NCBI RefSeq assembly: GCF_014905175.1
Contig: NC_057788.1
Location: 14,843,404 to 14,907,403 of the forward strand
Length of the DNA: 64,000 bases
Source: Aphidius gifuensis
Taxonomy: Eukaryota; Arthropoda; Insecta; Hymenoptera; Braconidae
Direction of reading: 5' to 3'
In this document: positions 56,290 through 64,000 of the stretch, piece after piece
Layout of the letters: the number at the start of each line of letters is the position of its first letter
How positions within the stretch are numbered: position 1 is the first letter of the stretch
Program-made: the position numbers and the translations under genes
The notes under the pieces: generated by a model
Told to the model about the DNA's origin: nothing
The model's database searches: none
Seen by the model: only the letters and a program-made list of their open reading frames with translations

Positions 56290-57310
56290 AGTCATGTTGT
56301 CTGCATAATTATAATATGTACCTAATTTCCGACCGTTATATATCATTTTTATAAGTTTATCACATCATCTATGGAAGTCTGTCTATCTCTTCAATATTAC
56401 CATCTGAGTAATGGATATATGATTTTCTTTATATACTAAATTACTAACAGAACACTACATGCCTGCATGCGAGAAACATGGTTGTAATCAGTTGGCCGAC
56501 AATTGACGGGCTGACATAAAACTAATGATTGTAATCGATTGTAATCGATTTGTACTTCAATGTAACGTATTTGTAATTATTTGTAACCCCCTTCATTAAT
56601 TGTAATTAATTAATTAAAATTCTATGTTGCACTTAGCCGACAAATTATAAGGAACAGCTGTAAAAATTAATTTATATGATTGTATTGTATAGGAAATCAT
56701 TTGTACATTCCAAATATATATTTGTAATGTTTGTCCGAGGTCAACTTTTTTTCTAATTAATTAATAAAATAAATAATAAATTAATTTTTACAGCTGTTCT
56801 TATAATTTGTCGGCTAAGTGCAACATAGAATTTTAATTAATTAATTACAATTAATGAGGGGGGTTACAAATAATTACAAATACGTTACATTGAAGTACAA
56901 ATCGATTACAATCATTAGTTTTATGTCGGCCCGTCAATTGTCGGCTAACTGATTACAACCGAGAAACATTCATCAATATATTATTTTCCATTTTTTTCTG
57001 TTTGATTAATATCATCAGTGGCAATGATGGTAACAATTCGACGATATCATCCAGTTTATAGATTAATTTTGAAGAATTAACAAAAACATATGGTTTCTTC
57101 TAAATTAACAATTTAAAAAAAAATTTGGCAAAATTTAATGAGATTTGATAAATTTTGTCAAATGTTTTCAAAATTTATCAAAAAAAAAACTTATCAGAAT
57201 TGACAAAGCTTGAAAAAAATTGCCAAAATTAGACGAAGAAAATTTGTTAAACTTAGCCAAATTTCGTCAAATGTTTCCAAAATTTATAAAAAAAAAAAGA
57301 CCAAAAATGC
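56290..57310 (-). mobile_element. TTTTGTCAAA-themed element, second copy (inverted), split
   Basis: Reverse complement of 46950-47240 and adjoining arrays: CATCTATGGAAGTCTGTCTATC, TAATGGATATATGATTTTC and CCTGCATGCGAGAAACAT align in order, followed at 57115-57300 by TTTGGCAAAATT and GTCAAATGTTT words. Terminal CCCTGG ends are not seen. A 481-bp fold-back is inserted at 56480. Confidence 0.85.
56480..56960. mobile_element. GGTTGTAATCAGTTGGCCGAC fold-back with 9-bp duplication
   Basis: Arms of about 200 bp run from GGTTGTAATCAGTTGG to TTAATTTA and back to CTAACTGATTACAACC, with a loop of about 70 bp. GAGAAACAT is duplicated at 56471-56479 and 56961-56969. The related element at 46395-47457 has the single uninterrupted site (inverse, ATGTTTCTC at 47094-47102), proving the insertion. 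9 bp suggests a MULE-type mobiliser. TTGTAATCGATTGTAATCGA words repeat inside. Confidence 0.95.
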
Positions 57311-58660
57311 ATTATTTTTTCATTTATCTAAATTATTAATTTTATAGGCTTCCCGTTAGTTTTCATTTTGGTAAGTTATACCTTAATAAACAAAATATGA
57401 AAAAAATGAATTACTTTTGTATATAAAAATTAAGAATTTTTGTTTTGACGTTATTTATTTTAGAGCTTTTTCTAGAGCACAACACTTGGCTGAAAACTAA
57501 TTGACAATAATAAGCTAATGCATTTCAACACTGCCGTAAAATCATGAAGAATAGAAAACGGGAAGACGAACTCCATAAGCTAAATTGAAAGTTGAAAAAT
57601 AGTCTCTAAATCTAGCTACTGCTCGTCCTTATCAATTCAATTTGTATAAATAAATGGAATGTATTTTATTTTTTGAATTAATAAAATACTAAGGACGAGC
57701 AGTAGCTAGGAAAAAGATGTAAACAAAAAAAATTATATGGTAAAAATTTGAGCTTCTGAGAGATCACGTGGGTTTTATCCATTTTATCCTATTTTATACG
57801 TTTTATCCATGGATAATTCTAAACAACTCAAAAACTCACAATATGCCCATCCCTGTCCGTGGCTAAGTTCCAAAACCGCCGTTGGGTTCGGTATTCCAAG
57901 TCTTGTGAAATGTTAAAAACAAAAATATTTTTTCCTCAAAATTCTCTTTAATAGTATGAATATACAACTTAGTTAACTAAAAAAGCATAGGTCATTTCAA
58001 CATTGGCAATAAATTATTTTTGAGTTTGTGACCTCAGTCTACACATAAGATGATGTTTTCCTTCAAAATCCAGCTCATGTTCAATCAATATAAGATCAAT
58101 TAATTAATATTATTAATATGTTTCATCACTGTTAAAACAGTTTTGTCAAACAAATTCTTGTCAACACTTTCATGATTAATACTGTCTATACAAAACTGGA
58201 TCGTCACAAGTCCCATTATTAAGAAAATATCCGTGTAGGCTATATTTTGTAATTTTTTGTCGTAGACAAAGTTTAAATACTGAAAATGAACAAACTTAAT
58301 ACAGGTGTTCATAAGGTTGAGTATTAATAAATTATCGAGTGTGGAATCGATGAATATTACAAAAAAATATATGAAGGCGAATTCCGACGAATAGGGCCAC
58401 AAATTGCTGGATGCCGGTAACCACTACCATTACATTGAAGTGAAGAAATCTTTTAAGAATACTCCACAAGTGGTATTTATTACAAAATTCTTAAATATTA
58501 AGGTCTAGTTATAATACAACATCGATAATCGTGAACAATATCTAAGTTAGAAACATAATCAACTTTTAGAAACTATGAATAAAATATGTTATTTTATCCA
58601 TATACCATAAATTTGCTTTTTCACTTTCACTTTCAATTTTTTAGTAAATTTTTACTTATT
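57311..58660. other. Spacer downstream of BRMS1L, with small fold-backs
   Basis: 57600-57720 holds the GCTAAGG-type hairpin (CTAGCTACTGCTCGTCCTTA and its inverse). 57862-57905 is a fragment of the GGTAAGYTCC family. A - strand frame at 58100-58402 is hydrophobic and low complexity and not trusted; no other gene is seen. Confidence 0.5.
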
Positions 58661-58668
58661 CTGGCAGC

Positions 58669-59557
58669 TTATATGATTTCAACTTTTCTGCTACCAATAC
58701 TTTTTTTAATGTGCGCCCAATCTGCGAGAATATCAACATCGTTTAGCATGTAGACAATATAAGGGCCAGCAACAGGAATAGCCCGTTTCTTTTCGTTATG
58801 GCTTTTTCTTCTTTTGCCACTAGAATTCAACCACAAGTCAGCATGAATATCTACGTTATTGCGATCCTCTTCTAATCGTCTTATTTTTTCTTGAAGATCA
58901 CTGTGAATTGCATCCCAAACGAGTTCTTTTTCACTTTGAAAATTTTGCAATGCTGCCTGCTCTTCAGCCAAAAACTTATTTTGAATATTTTGTAATCGCA
59001 ATTGCTTCAACACACCAGCAACTTCAGTTTTTGTTTTCATGTTTTCTTTGAGGCGTTCTAAAGGTACCAAATATTCTTCGGATTTTCCAACTCTTACTTC
59101 ACCCAGTTTTGTATCAACTTGAGTAATTCGTTCTCGATAAAGCCTAAAAATAAATCAAAAACGATAACTCGTGTTTTTTGTTGTGTAGTAGAAAAAAAAG
59201 TCATAACTAGTCATGTGTAAATAGACTGAAAACATGAATATGCATGTTTCACAATATATGATAGGTTAACGTTGCAATGTTGCAGTGTCTTTACAAAGGT
59301 ACAAATTCGCTGTCATAGAGAATAATTTAAAAAGCTTACTGTTCTTTTAAAAGAGAGAATTGTCTCTCAAGATCGAGAAGATTTTCTATGCATTCATTTT
59401 TCCTCCTTTCACATTCATCGTCATCCATCTCAGAAGAATCATCGCTATCACTATGATCTGCACTGCTATCACAGGAACCAGAGCTTTGGTCACTGTTGTT
59501 GCTATCATGTGACATTTCTTCGCCATCAGGCTCAGATTCATCTTTAACACTTGGCAT
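58669..59557 (-). CDS. BRMS1L: BRMS1 / BRMS1-like, Sds3-family subunit of the Sin3-HDAC complex
   Basis: Members of this family are nuclear co-repressor subunits that bring Sin3 and histone deacetylases to chromatin. Exons are 59557-59340 and 59143-58669; CA|GTAAGC joins TTTTTAG|G to rebuild the Gln-Leu-Tyr codons, giving 230 residues. Residues 1-48 are acidic and serine-rich (EEMSHDSNNSDQSSGS; SSEMDDDECERRKNE). The Sds3-like coiled-coil follows (about 50-150): CIENLLDLERQFSLLKEQLY, RERITQVDTKLGEV, KLRLQ-type helices and EKIRRLEEDRNNVDIHADLW. A basic KRRKSHNEKKR segment precedes GPYIVYMLNDVDILADW. The protein stops after IGSRKVEII, so it lacks the extra C-terminal region of human BRMS1L (323 residues). 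This may be normal for insects, or a further exon may exist. BRMS1 versus BRMS1L cannot be separated here. A hAT-like element starts about 390 bp upstream of the start codon. Confidence 0.93.
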
Positions 59558-59950
59558 CTAAGAGCAAAAGTATTTGCTCACCTAAGAAGAATAAATGTTA
59601 AATATTCAAAACGACCAAACTGAATAATCAAGAACGTAACTCTTCTCTGATTAATAAAATTCGATGTTTATCATACATCGTTTTGACGAAAAAACTCAGC
59701 ATACTACTTAATAACAAACTTTTTTGAACTAGTAATGAAGTAATACTTACCCCTAAAATTGTCTAAATTGCAGTTTACCAAAATTAGTCAAGTAATGGTG
59801 CAGTTGTTAAATGTGATCGGTGTTTTCTTTTTATAATTACAATTAACTGCAATTAAAGTGGTCTTGGAAAAGTGGGGTTACACGCTATGTCAAATTTGTA
59901 AACAAGAAGACCAGTAGAGTTAACTTCTTGTAGCGGGGGATAGGCTGTAC

Positions 59951-60761
59951 CAGTGATGGGTGATGGTCGATTTTTGAGGTTTCATACATTTACAGTAAGA
60001 TACTGTAAGATACTGTAAGAAACTGTAAGATACCTCTGACGCCATTTTGAACATTCTTATTGACTGTCGGCTCGACAATTAGTTCTTATTGCTCGATATA
60101 TATTGGTACATGTAATTTATTTGTTATATGAATATATATAATATCAAGGAAAACCAGTTTTAAGGAATTAATGTTGCTTGAAACATAATTTTTTGGCAAC
60201 ATTAATTCTTTAGCTCTATCTTTTCCTTAGCTACTGCTTTTCCTCGGATATTGTCTATTTATTAAATAAATAATATACATGTCATTTTATTTTTAAAAGA
60301 TGGAAATGTCTAAGAAAAAGCAGTAGCTAAGGGAAAGACGTAGCTAAGAAATTATTGTTGCCAAAAAAATATGTTTTAAGGAATTAATGTTGCTTTAATT
60401 TTAAATAACTAATTTTTTAAATAAATAAAAATCCCAAGGAAAAATAGTAGCTATGGAAAAGATGGAGCTAAGGAATTACAGTTGCCAAAGAAATTCTTTT
60501 TGAAGCAACATTAATTCCTTAGCTACATCTTTTCCTTAGCTACTGCTTGTTTTTGGAATTTTTATTTATTTAATAAATGAATTACATGTATTTATCGAAT
60601 AAAAAAAAATTGTAGCACGAAGGTTCCACTTTTATTCGTAGGAGGCGCTGGGAACGCAATGTAAGATACCTCGATGTATAAAAACGATGATGTAAGATAC
60701 GGTATCTTACATGGTATTTTACACATGTAAGATACCAAGGTATCTTACCTACCCAACACTG
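59951..60761. mobile_element. hAT-like themed element: GTAAGATAC arrays, ends CAGTGATGGG / CCCAACACTG
   Basis: The exact 8-bp duplication GGCTGTAC flanks it (59943-59950 and 60762-60769). Subterminal arrays of GTAAGATACTGTAAGATAC on the left and GTAAGATACC/GGTATCTTAC on the right enclose three GCTAAGGAA hairpins (60140-60580). The 1930-2125 remnant is a relative in the promoter region of CSN6. No transposase remains. Confidence 0.95.
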
Positions 60762-60770
60762 GGCTGTACT

Positions 60771-60870
60771 GCACCCGTATTCAGAGGATGTTCTCATTAG
60801 GGCTTTTTTTTCCGATGGTGGTGCTTGTGAAGCTTTTCTATGTAAAATCTATATAAAAAGTTTACAAGCG
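60771..60870. mobile_element. GCACCCGTATTCA MITE, left part only
   Basis: Matches the first about 95 bases of 16506-16668 up to ATATAAAAAG-TTTACAAGCG, then is cut by the next element. Confidence 0.8.
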
Positions 60871-61280
60871 AGATGTGAGTCGATACGGTACCGTATTTAA
60901 TACGGTATTAATTAATTTTTATATACAAAAAATTAATTTAATAATTACCGTATTAATTATTATCTTCCAATAATACTAACTTTTTTTATTTGAAAAAACC
61001 TTATTTTTTTAAGGACAAATATTTTTTTTTTTTTATATTTTAATTTTGCTATATAATTTATTTACTGAATTTATTTATTGAATTTATTTATCATCTATAA
61101 CTTCGTATGTATTTATTTTTATTTATACAATAAAATCAAGTTATGTTCATATATTTTTTATTTTTCAATACCATGAGTAACATCTCTATAGTTGTAAATA
61201 TGGTAAATTACCGTATCAATACCGTATTTTGTACCGTATTTGGTATCAAAAATAAAATACCGGTATTTGCACATCACTAG
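60871..61280. mobile_element. Themed element: ATACCGTATT array
   Basis: It interrupts the preceding MITE. GATACGGTACCGTATTTAAT and ACGGTATTAATT at the left, and ACCGTATCAATACCGTATTT, TACCGTATTTGG at the right, flank an AT-rich centre. Outer words GAGATGTGAGTC and GCACATCACTAG are weak inverses. Confidence 0.65.
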
Positions 61281-61287
61281 TGCTGAT

Positions 61288-61623
61288 AGGTGTGTTCGTT
61301 CACTTTTCACACCGAGCGTATGCACGGAGCGTATGCAAGGAAGCGCTAGCGTTTTGCGGTCATTTGAAGAAACTGTAGTAACTAAAATTTACTATTTATT
61401 TATTGGTATTCGTTTTTTCCAGTTCTTTCGCTCTCTTTCATTATTATTAATTGGTAATTTGTTCTTGCGTCTGAGAAAAAATTATTAAATTAACAAAATG
61501 AACACAATGACTGAAAATAACGAATGTTTTAGTAAATTTTAGTTACTAAAGTTTCTTCAAATGACCGCAAAACTCTAGCGCTTCCTTGCATACGCTCGGT
61601 GTGAATAGTGAACGAACACACCT
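61288..61623. mobile_element. AGGTGTGTTCGTTCAC fold-back
   Basis: Arms of about 125 bp: AGGTGTGTTCGTTCACTTTT, CACACCGAGCGTATGC, GAAGCGCTAGCGTTTTGCGG and GAAACTGTAGTAACTAAAAT, mirrored on the right. GAGCGTATGCA is tandemly doubled only in the left arm. Loop about 90 bp. Confidence 0.92.
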
Positions 61624-61734
61624 AATCATGATGATGTAGCTGAATACAGGAACAAACTAATTGAATATTATTATAGAGAACTACGCATGCGTAAAAGGAA
61701 ATAGAAAAAAAAATAAACCCAAAAGAAAGCACTT

Positions 61735-61862
61735 AGGGTCCGTTCACAAACTCTCTTTTTTCGGATCTTCAAGATGGCAGTGATTCAGCCCAGCAATTTA
61801 GATAGGCACTGATGACCGCCATGTTGAAGATCCGTAAAAATCAAATTTCTGAACGGACCCCT
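61735..61862. mobile_element. GGGTCCGTTCA fold-back MITE, copy 2
   Basis: Same family as 20500-20628: AGGGTCCGTTCA, GGATCTTCAAGATGGC, TTTAGATAGGCACTGATG and TCTGAACGGACCCCT. It is inserted next to an AAAGAAAGCACTT end like that of 62223-62475. Confidence 0.9.
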
Positions 61863-62222
61863 AATATGGCAAATTAAGCATGGGCGCGCCGATTTGTAAT
61901 TTTTTTTCTGCGTACGTACGATTACAAGTGCATTCTTGTCTTTGTCGGTACAGTCACGTGAACTACAGTTGAGTTGAAACTATAATACGATTTACCAAAG
62001 TTAGTTTTTAGCCAAGGGAATAAGCTTTCCCGTACTCTTCCTTAAAAACATTTGATGCCGTGTCCCCTTCTCCCAAACTAACTTTGGTAAATTTTGCTTT
62101 ACTGGAATATAATGTAATTTTTATATAGTTTTGAGTAGTGGGGTATTACTTTGTACATACGCTGACGGTACAATATTTGATGTGCGCAGTAAGAGAAAAA
62201 TACACCCGTACGTATAAGCGAT
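61863..62222. other. Spacer with TTACCAAAGTTAGTTT hairpin
   Basis: TTTACCAAAGTTAGTTT (about 61990) faces AAACTAACTTTGGTAAA (about 62080), a stem with a 70-base loop. Nothing else recognised. Confidence 0.5.
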
Positions 62223-62475
62223 AGGTGCTTTCTTTTGGGTGTTTATTTTTTTTCCTGTTTATTTTTACGCATGCGCCGTTGAATGCGCAGTCAGCAAGAA
62301 GTCACTTTGCAACAGCGTAGGACATAAGGGGCTGGATCAGTCATATTTCAATTTTTATTTTTTAAGAATTATTTGTTCGACGCCACTGTTCTCTTCTTAT
62401 GTTTGCATAATATGCGCATGTGCATGTTCATGCGCATTATCGTGAAAAAAAATAAATACACAAAAGAAAGCACCT
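62223..62475. mobile_element. AGGTGCTTTCTTTTG fold-back
   Basis: Ends AGGTGCTTTCTTTTGGGTGT and CACAAAAGAAAGCACC. GCATGCGCCGTTGAATGCGC and CATGCGCATTATCG words face each other inside. Right next to it begins the 62483 MITE. Confidence 0.85.
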
Positions 62476-62482
62476 TATCTCT

Positions 62483-62646
62483 GCAGTCCAATTCACAGGG
62501 CATTACAATTTAAGGCTCTTTTCTTCCACTAGCGGCGCTTATGGAGCTTTTGTATGTGAAATCTATATAAAAAAAATTTTACAAGCGCCAATACCGGCAA
62601 AAAAAAGCCCTAAATTGTAAAAAATTTGCCCTGTGAATTGGACTGC
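62483..62646. mobile_element. GCAGTCCAATTCA MITE, copy 2
   Basis: 164 bp, nearly identical to 45875-46038 (differences mainly in the loop, TTCTTCCACTAGCGGCGC). Confidence 0.93.
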
Positions 62647-62659
62647 TGGCAACACGTCC

Positions 62660-62760
62660 GTGCATTGGGTAAGCATAGAAGTTCACCTTTCAGTTTTATT
62701 ATATTTCAGTGGGTGAACTCCTATGTTTACTAAATCACGGTCTTGTTGCACTAAGTTAGC
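62660..62760. repeat. GTTCACC hairpin
   Basis: GTAAGCATAGAAGTTCACC faces GGTGAACTCCTATGTTTAC, with CGTGCATTGG/.. and AATCACGG weaker outward. About 100 bp. Confidence 0.65.
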
Positions 62761-62853
62761 GATATACTGTGGTATTCTGACTAGCAGTTTTTTGGCCAAG
62801 TTCTGTGCTATAGCCAAGAAGACTACAGACTAGGTCAGAGACTATGTTATGCT

Positions 62854-63016
62854 GCAGTCCGATTTACAGGGCAAATTTTTTACAATTTAGAGCGTTTTTT
62901 TGTCGCTGATCGCGCTTGTAAATTTTTTTTTATATAGATTTTACATACAAAAGCTCCCCAAGCGCCGCGAGTGGAGGAAAAAAGCCCTAAATTGTAAGCC
63001 CTGTGAATTGGACTGC
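62854..63016. mobile_element. GCAGTCCAATTCA MITE, copy 3 (inverted core)
   Basis: 163 bp with GCAGTCCGATTTACAGGGC and GCCCTGTGAATTGGACTGC ends. The core reads in the opposite direction (TATATAGATTTTACATACAA then AGCGCCGCGAGTGG), as expected for a nearly symmetrical element. Confidence 0.92.
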
Positions 63017-63548
63017 TGCCAAAAATTATATAAAATTTGCCCTGTGATTTAGAACTGTTAATTAATCAGTTATTTATTTTTTTTGACGGTTAATAACTGA
63101 TTTAAAACCAAACGGGGGCGGGGCATCGGCGCGCATGCGCAAGATTTGAAGCTTCATGATAGATCCAAAATCAGAGACTTATTTCAATGTTTGATATAAT
63201 TATTAATAATAAAAACAATACATTAATATAAATAAATAAATTGCTATAAACAAAAAAAATTCAATATTCATAACCAATAGAAAACTCAAGTTAAAAAAAA
63301 AAAATTTTTTAATACATATTGAAAATAAAAATAAATATGAAAAATAATAACGATTGGAAATAATAATATTAACGATAATAACAAGACTTGTAGATTCCAT
63401 ATTATATTTATTAGTAACAATGAATGGAAAAAAATTACGACTAATAATATTTTTAATATTATACAATAATATTGTAACAAGTAGAATCATATAAATTTTA
63501 AAATATAACATATTTCAACGTTTTTTATATTGTTGTATTATTAACTGA
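63017..63548. other. AT-rich spacer
   Basis: A small TTAATCAGTTATT/AATAACTGATTTAA hairpin at 63058-63105. Otherwise Ile/Phe-rich chance frames only. Confidence 0.5.
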
Positions 63549-63758
63549 TTAAAAACTAATAAGTCTTTTTTTTGACATTGGATTCGTTTGAATTTTATCC
63601 TCATAATTGTGGCATTCTTGTGCTTCTGATTTTACCAGCATTTTAAACATATTTATTGCCACAATATTCACAACTTTTTGTCCTGTATTTTCAGTCAGGA
63701 TTTTTAACAACACTAAAATGTTAAAATGGTTCCAAACCTTAGATTCAGAACGACCCAT
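63549..63758 (-). pseudogene. BED zinc-finger N-terminus of a transposase, frameshifted
   Basis: The - strand begins MGRSESKVWNHFN, a typical BED-finger opening (R-S-x-V-W-x-x-F). The zinc-binding CEYCGNKYV and AGKIRSTRM follow in another frame, with a stop between. BED fingers of this kind are found at the start of hAT transposases and in proteins derived from them. Only about 65 codons remain; no catalytic core follows downstream on this strand. Confidence 0.6.
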
Positions 63759-63816
63759 TATGAAAATGGGTATCTATAAAATATATGAGCTGTGTTCGAT
63801 GGGTCGTCTCGGCTCA

Positions 63817-63979
63817 GCACCCGTATTCAGAGGATGTTCTCATTAGGCCATTTTTTTTCCGATGGTGGCGTTTGTGAAGCTTTTCTATGTGAAATCTATA
63901 TAAAAAAAACTTTGTCAGGCGCCATCAGCGGAAAAAAAAGGCCCTAATGAGAACAATTTCGCCCCGTGAATACGGGTGC
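63817..63979. mobile_element. GCACCCGTATTCA MITE, complete copy 2
   Basis: 163 bp, very close to 16506-16668: same ends, TTCTCATTAGG arm, GATGGTGGCGTTTGTGAAGC core and GCGCCATCAGCGG. Only a few substitutions separate the two copies. Confidence 0.92.
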
Positions 63980-64000
63980 AGTTCCGTCTCACTTGAGGCG

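Overview
The window looks like nuclear DNA of an AT-rich insect. The reasons are spliced genes with GT-AG introns, three conserved animal genes with metazoan domain layouts, and very dense small inverted-repeat transposons. A parasitoid wasp or similar hymenopteran is my best guess, but that is inference only. All positions were counted by hand, and splice sites were chosen because reading phases agree across exons.

Three host genes are well supported. CSN6 (COP9 signalosome subunit 6; + strand, 2337-4242) has five exons and 352 codons. An acid sphingomyelinase (- strand, 38528 down to 21760) has five exons spread over 16.8 kb and encodes 710 residues; its 5.9 kb and 8.5 kb introns are full of transposons. 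A BRMS1/BRMS1L-like subunit of the Sin3-HDAC complex (- strand, 59557-58669) has two exons and 230 codons. The three belong to unrelated pathways (protein-degradation control, lysosomal or secreted lipid hydrolysis, chromatin repression) and do not form a functional cluster. Weaker coding remnants are a small ORF at 381-593, an unidentified exon-like ORF ending at 53218, a broken J-domain-like exon near 55315, a decayed gene at 9239-10497, LINE endonuclease pieces at 48070-49550, and two hAT-type transposase scraps (26578-26760 and 63549-63760).

Most of the rest is mobile DNA nested several layers deep. Many insertions can be proven from within the window by exact target-site duplications: 8 bp for hAT-like elements at 24850, 26192, 36085, 59951, 24016, 48262, 7670 and 16082; 9 bp at 56480 and 25025; TA at 11657, 22055 and 31845. 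Layout: 1-2130 nested fold-backs; 2337-4242 CSN6; 4.2-21.7 kb repeats with a decayed gene and a 63-bp minisatellite; 21.8-38.5 kb sphingomyelinase with its introns; 39.0-40.6 kb a giant hairpin; 41-58 kb repeats; 58.7-59.6 kb BRMS1L; 59.9-64 kb repeats.

The most unusual signal is a recurring architecture that I call 'themed fold-back elements'. Each has short conserved inverted ends (CCCTGGTAGAAAT, CACTGAGAGAAA, CCCGAGTGAAAAT, CCCGGGAAAAAATT, CAGTGATGGG and others), and its interior is built from dozens of degenerate copies of one short motif arranged as mirror images. The motif differs from element to element: TCCGGAT, TTTTGTCAAA, TTGATCAAG, GATCTTTAAAGATC, GTTAACATA, GACACATAA, GCTTGACAC, GGTCTC, GTAAGATAC, AACCGTTA, GCCCGAC. 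Elements with the same ends can carry different themes.
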